Shown: positions 52,439-62,195 of the stretch, in pieces | How positions within the stretch are numbered: the first letter of the stretch is position 1 | Layout of the letters: every line of letters begins with the position of its first letter | Assembly (NCBI GenBank): GCA_039000515.1 | Contig: JBCFYV010002255.1 | Coordinates: forward strand, 22,689,963-22,753,962 | DNA: 64,000 nucleotides | Direction: 5' to 3' | Source: Timema cristinae | Taxonomy: Eukaryota > Arthropoda > Insecta > Phasmatodea > Timematidae | Position numbers and translations under genes: made by a program | The notes under the pieces: generated by a model | What the model saw: the letters and a program-made list of their open reading frames with translations, nothing else | What the model was told of the DNA's origin: nothing | Databases searched by the model: none

Positions 52439-52699
52439 TCAATCTCCTTTGTCCTTCCACCATTCTTCCTCTTGCACCCTCTTCCACTCTCCTCCTCTCA
52501 CTTGCACATTTACTGCTATCTGTTCCTCCCATCTCTTCCTTGTTCTCCCTTGAGATCTCTTCCCTACCTACTTCATATCCAGTAATCTTCTTGGAATCTT
52601 CTTCCATTCCATCTTCATTACGTGTCCATACCAGTCCGTTCTTGCTTCTTCAACTATCTCATGTACCCTCTGTACCCCAACTCTTGACCTAACCTCTTC
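52439..52699 (-). pseudogene. LINE ORF2 C-terminal tail, one in-frame stop
   Basis: Reading from 52699 in one frame: EEVRSRVGVQRVHEIVEEAR, TDWYGHVMKMEWKKIPRRLL, DMK, stop, VGKRSQGRTRKRWEEQIAVN, VQVRGGEWKRVQEEEWWKDK. The blocks R-x-x-W-Y-G-H-V-x-R-M, I-P-R-x-x-L-D-M, G-R-x-R-K-R-W and E-E-E-W-W-K-D are the usual order downstream of the reverse transcriptase in a LINE group different from the relics at 25 kb and 39 kb. Only the C-terminal 85 or so residues remain, as expected of 5' truncation. The 70-codon frame overlapping it at 52395-52607 is out of phase and not the true frame. Confidence 0.72.
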
Positions 52700-52729
52700 A
52701 TTCAAATTTGATATCTGGATTAAATAGCA

Positions 52730-53460
52730 CGATAAATTGATATTTTGACGCTAGATCTCAAATTAAGGGTAGTTTACTGATGAGGGATTTTTTTTTTTTT
52801 TAAATTCCAAATTCCTCTCTAACGATTTTGTTTTAAATACATATCTAGGAAGTTTTTATCTCCAAAATAGCAATTTATACTAGTTTTTTTTTTTGTGTGT
52901 GTAAAAGTTCATTAAAGGGTAATTTACATAAGAGTGATTTTTGAGAATTCGATATATTTGTAAAATTCCTTTTACGATTTAGTTTAAAATGTATATATGG
53001 AGGTTATTTGACATCACCAATAAAACTGTATACGTATTTTTGTGGAGGAGGGGGGGGGTATTTTTTAGGGATATGGTACTGATGACTATTTTTTCTTAAT
53101 TTGAATACCTGGATAATTCAAACCTGAAGAGACCAGGAAAAAAATTCGAACCATCCAATAATTCGAATCCAATAAATAGTATATATATACACTACTCTAT
53201 GAAATATATATAATATTTATTATTTTAGGGTAGTTTAGATATATTCACTTAAACCTTATATTTAAACATCCTAAAAATATAAAAATATAAGCACAATTAG
53301 TTTTCATAAATATGCTATGTTTACCTTCTCATATAGATAAAGTATTGTAGGGTCTGATTGCAAAATTCATCAAAATCTCGAACAAAAGAAATTTTACAGT
53401 TGTAAATGTGAAAAAAAAGAGTTAACGATTAACCCCCACCCAGTTTATATTTCCCCAACA
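52730..53460. repeat. Degenerate tandem repeat, period about 150 bp, second site
   Basis: TTAAGGGTAGTTTACTGATG, CTAACGATTTTGTTTTAAAT, GGGTAATTTACATAAGAGTG and TTTACGATTTAGTTTAAAAT repeat the words of 30290-31630. Confidence 0.55.
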
Positions 53461-53465
53461 AAACT

Positions 53466-53466
53466 A

Positions 53467-53507
<41 letters not shown>

Positions 53508-53510
53508 GGT
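53466..53510. repeat. (TTA)n microsatellite
   Basis: About fifteen TTA units; it ends at AGGTGTAATGTCTTAATTTA, so it may be the tail of a lost minus-strand SINE. Confidence 0.85.
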
Positions 53511-53964
53511 GTAATGTCTTAATTTAAGGTGTTTTTTTTTTAAGTAGTTCTGTTATAATTTGTGTTTTTAAAACGGTAGCAATGCAATGCTATGGATTTC
53601 AAACTGATGTGACGCTCGCACAAACACACCGTATTGACTCCACCTGGGTTACTTTGTGAAACTATACCTTGATAAGAGGTCGACAATTGTGAACGTGGCG
53701 TAACGTGCTCGTGATGTGTGACCCGTTGGGTAGATCAATGTATTGAGTAGTTAGGGTTGTGTATGCGCCACACGTGTATTACATACAGTTTGATCGCCAT
53801 GAGAGCAACAAAGAAACAACACGAAACATGTAAATAAATCACATACAGGCGAGCCTTGAACTGACGATTGAACTCGTCGCTGCTGTAATTATTTAGTGAC
53901 GTATTTTACCCGGTGGAATCAATCTGATAGTCCTTCCTGATGAAACGAGAAGTATTTTGTACAA
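53511..53964. other. Unassigned stretch, possibly unique DNA
   Basis: More balanced composition with CACACGTGTATTACATACAG and GTGATGTGTGACCCGTTGGG. No repeat match elsewhere in the window and no frame. Confidence 0.4.
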
Positions 53965-55702
53965 TGATCCAACTCTGAGTAGGAGTTAATTAGGATAACA
54001 TAAATTATTTATGTGATGATACGTCTCTAACTAGAAGTTAAAAGGAAAACATAAAGTACTTATGCGATGATACTCTCTAACTGGGAGTAAAAAGGAAAAC
54101 AAAAGTACTTATGTGATAATACGTCTCTAACTGGAGTTAAAAGGAAAATAAAAAGTACTTATGTGATGATACGTCTCTAACTGGGAGTTAAAAGTAAAAC
54201 ATAAAGTACTTATGTGATGATACATCTCTAACTGGAATTAAAAGGAAAACATAAAGTACGTTATGCATTGATACGTCTCTAACTGGGAGTTAAAAGTAAA
54301 ACATAAAGCACTTATGTGATGATACGTCTCTAACTGGGAGTAAAAAGGAAAACAATAAAGTACTTATGTGATGATACATCTCTAACTGGGAGTTAAAAGA
54401 AAACATAAAGTACTTATGTGATGATACATCTCTAACTGGGAGTTAAAAGAAAACATAAAGTACTATGCATGATACGTCTCTAACTGGAGTTAAAAGAAAA
54501 CAACAGTACTATGCATGATACGTCTCTAACTGGAGTTAAAAAGGAAAACAAAAAGTACTTATGTGATGATACGTCTCTAACTGGAGTTAAAAGAAAACAT
54601 AAAGTGCTTATGTGATGATACATCTCTAGCTGGGAGTTAAAAGGAAAACATAAAGTACTTAAGTGATGATACGTCTCTAACTGGGAGTTAAAAGGAAAAC
54701 ATAAAGTACTTATTGATGATACGTCTCTAACTGGGAGTTAAAAGTAAAACATAAAGTACTTATGTGATGATACGATCTAACTGGAGTTAAAAGGAAAACA
54801 TAAAGTACTATGCATTGATACGTCTCTAACTGGGAGTAAAAAGGAAAACAAAAAGTACTTATGTAATGATACGTCTCTAACTGGGAGTTAAAAGTAAAAC
54901 ATAAAGTACTTATGTGATGATACGTCTCTAACTGGGAGTTAAAAGGAAAACAAAAAGTACTTATGCGATGATACATCTCTAACTGGGAGTTAAAACGAAA
55001 ACATAAAGTACGTATGCATTGATACGTCTCTAACTGGGAGTTAAAAGTAAAACAAAGTACTTATGCGATGATACATCTCTAACTGGGAGTTAAAAGGAAA
55101 ACATAAAGTACGTATGCATTGATACGTCTCTAACTGGGAGTTAAAAGTAAAACATAAAGTACTTATGTGATGATACATCTCTAACTGGGAGTTAAAACGA
55201 AAACATAAATTACGTATGCATTGATACGTCTCTAACTGGGAGTTAAAAGTAAAACATACAGTATTTATGCGATGATACGTCTCTAACTGGGAGTAAAAAG
55301 GAAAACAAAAAGTACTTATGTGATGATACGTCTCTAACTGGGAGTTAAAAGGAAAACATAAAGTGCTTATGTGATGATACATCTCTAGCTGGGAGTTAAA
55401 AGGAAAACATAAAGTACTTAAGTGATGATACGTCTCTAACTGGGAGTTAAAAGGAAAACATAAAGTACTTAAGTGATGATACGTCTCTAACTGGGAGTTA
55501 AAAGGAAAACATAAAGTACGTATGCATTGATACGTCTCTAACTGGGAGTTAAAAGTAAAACAAAGTACTTATGCGATGATACATCTCTAACTGGGAGTTA
55601 AAAGGAAAACATAAAGTACGTATGCGATGATACGTCTCTAACTAGGAGTTAAAAAGGAAAACAAAGTACTTATGCGATGATACGTCTCTAACTGGGAGAT
55701 TA
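53965..55702. repeat. 51-bp satellite, about 34 copies
   Basis: Unit: GATGATACGTCTCTAACTGG, GAGTTAAAAGGAAAACATAA, AGTACTTATGT. Variants alternate: GTATGCATTGATACGTCTC and CTTATGTGATGATACATCTC, GGAAAAC and GTAAAAC. The first two units (53965-54060) and the last (near 55650-55702) are the most diverged. Because 51 is 17 codons, the minus strand stays open for up to 113 codons with a repeating HISTLCFPFNSQLETY product; I treat these as artefacts. Confidence 0.93.
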
Positions 55703-55762
55703 AGTCTCTTAATCGCATCTTGACTTGCCACTACGTCACAGGTAGGCAACGTCCTTCAACTT
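55703..55762 (-). mobile_element. NA-1 terminus fragment
   Basis: ATCTTGACTTGCCACTACGT with CACAGGTAGGCAACGTCC is the proximal end. It abuts the last satellite unit, so the array may have grown beside or inside an NA-1. Confidence 0.65.
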
Positions 55763-56744
55763 TTAACTCATAAATACAACTTAAACGAATTATTTTTCCG
55801 AAATAAATATTAATTTGATTACTTTAGTTATTCAAAAAACAAGAATGAACACAATGACTGTGAATATGCGCATTTTATTTTACGTAATAGCTACTTTACC
55901 TGTTATTTCGTGATAGTTACCATCGTTATTCGACTATAAGTTTAGCTACTGAAATAGGTTTCAAACAGAAACCTAATGTCTACGAGGCATACTCTAGTTA
56001 TGACAAGCTCTCTTTGTCCAGAGGAAATTCGCTCAAAATACTCTCTCACTCCCCCTTTTTCCTATATTCCCACTTATTGTGTTCCCGGAACATAATAAGA
56101 GCCTCAGAACACATTCAATATCTCACTACACTAGAGAAATAAAAATAAATATAAAAAAAAACAGGGTGGCAGTTTTCCACTCTCTTCACCCTTCACCCCT
56201 ATTTCTTCTATCCCCTTTGAAAAAAAAAAATCCAGCGATTCCCTTCCTTCACGCCGTCTCTCCTGCTTGTGGAAATACCCATCAATCCCTTCTACCCTTC
56301 CTCCCTCCCCCCTCCCCCATCACTCTCCAACACACCAAATCTCCCCTTAGGTCTCTACACACTTTGTGGAAATACCCATAACTCCCCGTCCCTCAGACAA
56401 AAAAAAAATAGATCAATATAGCATAGCACCTAGATTGATTCTTTACTACCATTAACTGATTTCCAGACTTCGATATTGTGAGAATAGCAAAGGAGAAGGA
56501 AAAGTTGAGAAAAGAAACAAAGAAGAAATTATTAGACACTTGAAGTTATAGTAGGTTTAATAATAGCTTTATTACTCCTAAAATAAACATCGAGACAGTG
56601 GAATTTTGGTAGGAAATACATTTTTAAAGGCCTTTTCTTTTATACTAAATAGTATGGTAGTAAAATAAAAACTTTCCAAAATTCTACTTCAGCCACTACT
56701 AACCCTACGCCGTATGCGCCCAACAGTGGCTTTGACGTCATTTG
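55763..56744. other. Unassigned stretch with C/T-rich tracts
   Basis: A 100-codon plus-strand frame (56079-56381) translates to S/P/L/H-rich sequence from CCTCCCTCCCCCCTCCCCC-type tracts. GTGGAAATACCCAT occurs twice (56268 and 56364). No domain. Confidence 0.4.
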
Positions 56745-57532
56745 AGACACTGCACCTACACAACTTATCAATACTAGACAGCGTATGCCATTTGTAGCTA
56801 TTTCCTTTGAGTTGGACGCGATTATGTTATTTTATTTCTTACTTTTTATATATTCTTTTTTTATCTTTAAACTCCTTTGTTTGAACTGTATTACTATGGT
56901 GAAACATGTAGTCATTAAGTAGGCTAATAGGCCTAACTCTTGACGATTTATTATCTTTTTTTCTATATTTTCATATTCTGCTTTACTCTTTGTCCATAAA
57001 TAGTTTTAAATAACTACACAACGATAGCTTGGACCTACAAACTATATAGGGTATATAGGCCTACATAACTAAGAAATATAGTATTCTTTTTCATTTATTT
57101 TTACTTTACTAAAAAAATCCTTTGAAAAATAATATCACATAATTACTAACTTTAATTTCCTTCTGTAATATAATTAGTAGGCTAATCACTTTGCCCGTCT
57201 CCTTCATTTAGTCTATAAAATGTGTACTTAATAAAAACCCCTAACCTTGATTTATACAATGATTACAGCTTAATATTTTTCTCTTTATATACATTGATTT
57301 GTTTGAATGATATTATTTACATTAGCTGCCATGTGTAATTTTTATATCTTGTCATAAATCTTTTACTATGTCTTTATCTTGTAAAATTTTACTTTTGAAA
57401 AATTGATTGTACCTATGTAATTAAACTTCATGTGTACTGTAAGCATCCGCTACATTGTAACAAAATAGTCCCAGATGATGGCCTAGGCTGTCGGGGATTT
57501 AAAATATATGAATAAAAAAAAAAAAAAAAAAA
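56745..57532 (+). mobile_element. Poly-A retroposed segment with target duplication
   Basis: Ends in ATATATGAATAAA and a run of about 19 A. The flanks AGTGGCTTTGACGTCATTTG (56725-56744) and TGTGACCGTGACGTCATTTG (57533-57552) match at 15 of 20 positions, with 12 consecutive at the end. The interior is T-rich like a 3' untranslated region and has no long frame. It is either a 5'-truncated A-tailed LINE or the 3' end of a retrocopied mRNA. Unlike the SINEs here, it has a true poly-A tail. Confidence 0.6.
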
Positions 57533-58177
57533 TGTGACCGTGACGTCATTTGTGGAAAGTGTTTTAAACTACTAACACTTACCGACATTGTCTACTTGGT
57601 GATTTCTAGAATACTTTGTAAAGTGGGTTGGATCTTAACTTGGCACACCCAAGCAGGCTAAGCACTATCACAATAATACTCGAATGTACAAAATAAAAAA
57701 AAGAAGGAATAAAGTGAGAAGTTCATCTTGAGGGGGCTTTGGTCTATGTGTTGATAACACTTTCCCTCATCCTCTGACGAGTTTACACAGTCACTTCAAA
57801 TTAAGGTCCTTAGCCCTGTCGAGTGCAAGTCTAAAACCTATTTTGTGGGAATATGGGTGGAAGGGTGAAAGGCGTGGCGTGGCTTCATAACCGAACAAAG
57901 TATCCTTCCGCGCCAACAAGAAAAGATGGATCACGGAAACCGTAGGTAGCGCTACCTACCGGACAGGTCTTGCGGAAAAATCATACGTTTGGAAATATCA
58001 GTTGTCTAGAGAACGAGTGAAATTTTTATGTTAATATTTTCATCACCTCTTCTAAGATAATGTATCGATGTTTATTAATTGTTACATTTTCTTATTTTTT
58101 TTGAAGCCGGCAGGTTTCTATTGAAAAATGTCAATTTTATTGTTATTTTATCACTGTTAAAATTATAGAGAAGGTGA

Positions 58178-58324
58178 GTATAAAAAACGTATAACTTAAT
58201 CAACATGTTTCTATTCTTGAACAAACCGTTCCCGAAAAGAAAATTGCAAAACAATATTGAAGATAACCGTTTATTTCCATGACTCTGCATTTCCACGTCA
58301 AATGAAAAGGGCCAATCGCCTTAA
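58178..58324 (+). repeat. REP-J copy 2, within the first insert of the NA-1 copy
   Basis: AACGTATAACTTAATCAACA, AAAATTGCAAAACAATATTG and CTCTGCATTTCCACGTCAAA match 13055-13226. The minus-strand 73-codon frame over it is not a gene. Confidence 0.6.
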
Positions 58325-58623
58325 TATTTAAGCCTTGAAAACATTCTCTTGCTTTTTGATTTTACCTTTATTGTGTTTCCACTTCTAGATAGACATATGC
58401 TATTACGGACATTTTTTGTCTACATGCTGCTAGAAAGACTCCTAAAGGCCATTTTCATGACCTATTCAAATAACCCAATTTGTAGATAATTTATAAACAT
58501 ATACGTTACAAAAAAAATGGGTGTGTGTACTTATGCACGCGCGTGAGAAGTTATACTTCTTTGGCATCATTAAAAAATAAAAAATAGTTTAATAATATTT
58601 AGTATTAATTATGTTAAATAATA

Positions 58624-58774
58624 ATATTTTAATTTATATCAATAAATAATACATACGGATAGTTAACCTCAATTATATTGGAGCACTTGAAAAAGTCTAT
58701 AAGCACATTTTTTTTCACTAATTTTACGAATAGTAAATAATATTAATCAAAATATTCAATTTAAATCACTACTG
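58624..58774 (+). repeat. 151-bp direct repeat, left copy
   Basis: Runs from ATATTTTAATTTATATCAAT to AATTTAAATCACTACTG. It differs from the copy at 59349-59500 at only a few positions (for example ATATTGGAGC against ATATTGTAGC). Confidence 0.85.
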
Positions 58775-59348
58775 GGCCTGGATTCACCAAAGGGAGCAAA
58801 TAGTTGCTCCAGCGCAATTTTGAAATATCTTCCAAATCCCTATTCACTAAAAGGAGCAGGCGCAATTTGAGACCAAAGTTGCACCTTTTATTTGCCACCA
58901 CTCAAGAATAGGCGCAACTATTAAATAATGATTGTCACTTCAATAAATTTAAATGGCGGCATATTATTGTATTGGCTTAAAATACAATTAGTTACATAAC
59001 TGTACTCCAATTAATAATGAATTAATTAAAATAACAAAACGTATGTCAAGCACAAAATTTGTTTCAATTTAGACAGTGGTAATAAAACAATTACGTACCT
59101 TTTATTGTTGGATTTTTACATTCAAACAACGCAATGGCATTTCTTGCAGTATTACAAAACAAAACTACGAACTGTGTAATCTTCGTCTAGATCCAAAGAG
59201 GTTTGTATTCCTCCAAGTCCAAAGACATCTCGTCACTAAATATGGCAGTTAGTATAACTTTAAAATAAGTTTTAAAGTTTCTATAAACATTAATGTTTTA
59301 TTAATGGAACTTAAACTTTAAACTAATAATATAAATAAATTTAAAAAA

Positions 59349-59500
59349 ATATTTTAATTTATATCAATAAATAATACATACGGATAGTTAACCTCAATTA
59401 TATTGTAGCACTTGAAAAAGTCTATAAGCACAATTTTTTTCACTAATATTTACGAATAGTAAATAATATTAATCAAAATATTCAATTTAAATCACTACTG
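59349..59500 (+). repeat. 151-bp direct repeat, right copy
   Basis: Second copy, about 575 bp after the first. The spacing and near identity suggest a recent segmental duplication, or the two ends of a small LTR-like unit. Confidence 0.85.
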
Positions 59501-60245
59501 AACATAATTTATTAGCACATATATAATTCGCACTTGTATGAAACTAAAACACGTGTTGTGAATGTAGAAACTAAAAACATGTGGATAAATATTATATATA
59601 TGAAAACAGTGATCAGAGGCGACGAGCGTACCAACATGCGCGACTAACAGAGGTTATATTTCTATTTTGTTGGTAGCTTTTTTTTTTCGAGACTTAATGA
59701 GCGGTTTAACTTCAACCTGTTACTTTTGTGTTACAGTGATGCGCGCGCATCTTAAAATTTCACTCTCATCATTTTTTCATAACGCGCCTAAGGAAGTATA
59801 ACTTCAAAAAACCTGCTCAAATATAAAAATAATAATTTTGTGACACTGTAAGACTATTTTTAGAATTATCTAAGAATTTATGAATTTTATTTCAACGTTA
59901 TATCTTTAAAATTTGCTGAGTACAACGTAAATTCATTAACAAGGGAAAGCCTGTATTGACCGGCCATGACGTCACAGGTAGGCAAAGTCCTTAATGACAT
60001 TTCGAAAATAGACGCACCTAAGATTCTTAGGCACTATAGCACTTAGACACCAGTGTACAATATATAAAGAGAGGTAAGAAAATTATTAGATCACTCTGCG
60101 AAGTCTTTCGTTTATCTACGTATAATTCCCTCTTCCTATGACGAGTACACACACACTATTTGCTTGTATACAGTATTAACATGTATTTCAAAACTACCTT
60201 TTTTTCATATTTTAACTAGACATATGCTTCGATGGACTTCTACTC

Positions 60246-61017
60246 TTTCGCAACCCCTCGGATAGAGAGAGAAAGTATTGTGATCATCATGATGTTGTCA
60301 GTATATGTGTCTGTCTGTCCACTTGTATCTACGACTAGAGCTGAAACTAATTTAGCTATAGGATTAGGACTTGGTATCTGGGGTTTTCATAAGATTCCAA
60401 AGAAGGTTTTTTTTTAAATTTGATATCCAGCCCTAATATTAAGGGTAATTTATTTAAGGGTGAAATGAGGGGAAAAAATCGATTTTCTCAATATCCACTT
60501 TAGTGATTTTGATTAAAATTTGTATCTAGGAACTTTTTAATGTCATATAAAAATATAGAGAATCTCATTTTTCTTGAAAAAGGACTTGGAGGATACTTTA
60601 TATAATCTGATATCGCCAATATTGATACTATCTACGCAACTCTTTAAGATACGAAATAGCAAATCATTGCAAAATTGTAGTAATATTTAAAAATAATAAA
60701 ACTTTCATTTGACATATATTTTAATGAAACCAGTAGTTTACGAGTTATCGTTCAGTATATTTTTATATTGAAGTGTGTGAATTTGATTTTTATGCTGTTT
60801 GTTGAACAGAGATGCTACTTTTGTGTGTGTTTCTGCAACAGTGTATATTATCTCGTTTATATTCTGTGGTAGAATGCTTTGACCTTTTTTCCCCATTATA
60901 TATCTACAACTATATATTATTTCGTTTAACATACCTTACAAGCTAAAAGTAAAATTTAAATAAAGGACTGGGAAGGTCTGTGTAATACACCGTTACGTTT
61001 ATGTCAATTTATATCCT
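60246..61017. other. Insert in NA-1 holding the degenerate tandem repeat
   Basis: 60410-60600 carries TAAGGGTAATTTATTTAAGG, TAGTGATTTTGATTAAAATT and TATCTAGGAACTTTTTAATG, matching the arrays at 30 kb and 53 kb. The remainder is AT-rich and unrecognised. Confidence 0.5.
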
Positions 61018-61172
61018 TTCAGGAAGACTTCTAGTGGCCTTTTCGTGAATAAACCAAATAGCCTGAGATGTATACGATTAAAAAAAAAGTTTACACACAA
61101 AAAACTACTTAAATAAAAAAAATTGACATTGTAAAGCTATTAATTGTAGGATTATATAATCATTTAGATTTC

Positions 61173-61348
61173 CAAGACGTGTATTAATCACAATTTGTGA
61201 ATGTGGGGAATGCCAGGCCTCCACCGTGGTTCGGATCCCACGTTAAACTGTAGGTCCTCCATTTCATCTCACAATCACCCTACCATTACACATTAGAGTA
61301 AGTGCGTATAGCCCGAACGGGTAGTAAGATGTGGTGCTAAAAATAATA
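61173..61348 (+). mobile_element. SINE-1, 5' truncated, perfect 11-bp target duplication
   Basis: Starts CAAGACGTGTATTAATCACA, retains the rest of the body and the tail CGAACGGGTAGTAAGATGTG. ATTTAGATTTC at 61162-61172 and 61349-61359. Confidence 0.9.
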
Positions 61349-61405
61349 ATTTAGATTTCTGTTTCAATGGTATATCTTCAAAACTCGCCGTTAACAGTAA
61401 ATACA

Positions 61406-61791
61406 CTAAGGGGCTGTAGGGAACGCGAGAAAAGGTGAGTGTTTTTGCGGTTTCTATACCAAAACATATGTGTTCAATATAAATCAGATAAGGCTTCTGT
61501 AAAAACATAGTTTAATTTTCTTCACAAGGTGATAACATCTGTTGTTGAACATATGTCATATACATAGTGGCATTAGATGACAAACCTATTGAATGGAGAG
61601 AAAAAAATTGTCATTAAATTACAAGGACACCATTAGCAGATGTTCAATAACTGTTGAGGTCACTAAGTGAAAAAAAAAATTACAGAAGCAATATCCAATT
61701 TATTTCGACCCAAAAATATATTTAGCTATAGAAACTGCAAAATCCCAACCTTTACTCGCGTCCTCTACATTCCCCGCCTTAAAATAGAAAA
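61406..61791. mobile_element. FB-1 fold-back element inside NA-1
   Basis: GGGGCTGTAGGGAACGCGAG to CTCGCGTCCTCTACATTCCCC, with GATAACATCTGTTGTTGAAC and TGTTCAATAACTGTTGAGG near the centre. It sits between NA-1 blocks, so it is younger than NA-1. Confidence 0.78.
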
Positions 61792-61832
61792 TTTTATCTT
61801 GACTTGCAGCTACGTCACAGGTAGAAAACGAC

Positions 61833-61964
61833 TTTAAATAACTAGCATAAAGTTAGGGTTAACTCAATCAGAAATCAATATGATGATGTTTTTCAGCCTT
61901 TCTTAAGGGGAATTATGGTACTTTTCCTTAAAAAAAATTGTCTTCTTCGTCAGGCATCATTATA
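61833..61964. other. Short unassigned stretch
   Basis: No feature recognised. Confidence 0.4.
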
Positions 61965-62195
61965 TTGGTGCAAGTTGAAGTCTGGATCGGACACATCCTT
62001 AGGAAGAACTGTTTTATGCACGTTATAAAATGAAACGTTGAGAGAAAAAGGGGCTTATGAATAAGGAAGACTTCAAATATTAGATTACTTGAAGGAAAGA
62101 GGAAAATTCTGGAAGCTCAAGGAGGAGGCAGAAGTCATTGTTGGTTCAAGTTCACTGACAAGAGTTATGGACATGTCGTAAGACAGAACCCTTAA
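61965..62195 (+). pseudogene. LINE ORF2 C-terminal tail, third type, frameshifted
   Basis: From 61971: QVEVWIGHILRKNCFMHVIK, then a stop. In shifted frames follow WKLKEEA at about 62110 and FTDKSYGHVVRQNP near 62148-62190. The order G-H-I-L-R-x-N-C-x-x-H-V-I, W-K-L-K-E-E-A, x-G-x-V-V-R-Q matches a well-known LINE tail distinct from those at 25 and 52.5 kb. The middle block (normally K-R-R-x-G-R-R-R-K-x-L-L-D-D-L-K) is decayed. Highly degraded and not functional. Confidence 0.62.

Larger units (their letters stand above)
58508..59805. mobile_element. Insert with inverted ends and internal direct repeats
   Basis: GAAGTTATACTTCTTT at 58547-58562 is inverted at 59790-59805 (AAGGAAGTATAACTTC), each beside a GCGCGT/ACGCGC word. 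It looks like a DNA element of about 1.25 kb. GGGCCTGGATTCACCAAAGG with GAGCAAATAGTTGCTCC at 58775-58815 looks like the start of a further element. No transposase frame. Confidence 0.5.
57585..60000 (-). mobile_element. NA-1 copy split by two insertions
   Basis: Three blocks in the right order: 57585-57797 (TTGTCTACTTGGTGATTTC, CTCTGACGAGTTTACACAG), 58365-58507 (CTAGATAGACATATGCTATT, AGACTCCTAAAGGCCATTTT) and 59806-60000 (TTTGTGACACTGTAAGAC, TTGACCGGCCATGACGTCAC, GTAGGCAAAGTCC). Inserts of about 565 bp and 1.3 kb separate them. Confidence 0.72.
60003..61832 (-). mobile_element. NA-1 copy split by three insertions
   Basis: Blocks: 60003-60245 (CTGCGAAGTCTTTCGTTTAT, CTATGACGAGTACACAC), 61018-61172 (AGGAAGACTTCTAGTGGCC, CCAAATAGCCTGAGATG), 61349-61405 (TTTCAATGGTATATCTTCAA) and 61792-61832 (TTGACTTGCAGCTACGTCAC, GTAGAAAACG). 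The inserts are a 770-bp stretch with degenerate tandem repeat, a truncated SINE-1 and an FB-1. Confidence 0.75.

Noticed and set aside
54710..55382. Repeat proteins of 88 and 113 codons on the minus strand
   Set aside because: They are the translation of the 51-bp satellite, which stays open because 51 is divisible by three. Neighbouring units break the frame by small indels.
53965..55702. CRISPR-like array
   Set aside because: Units are contiguous with no unique spacers, the setting is eukaryotic, and no cas genes exist. The same applies to 42905-43839 and 40941-41372.
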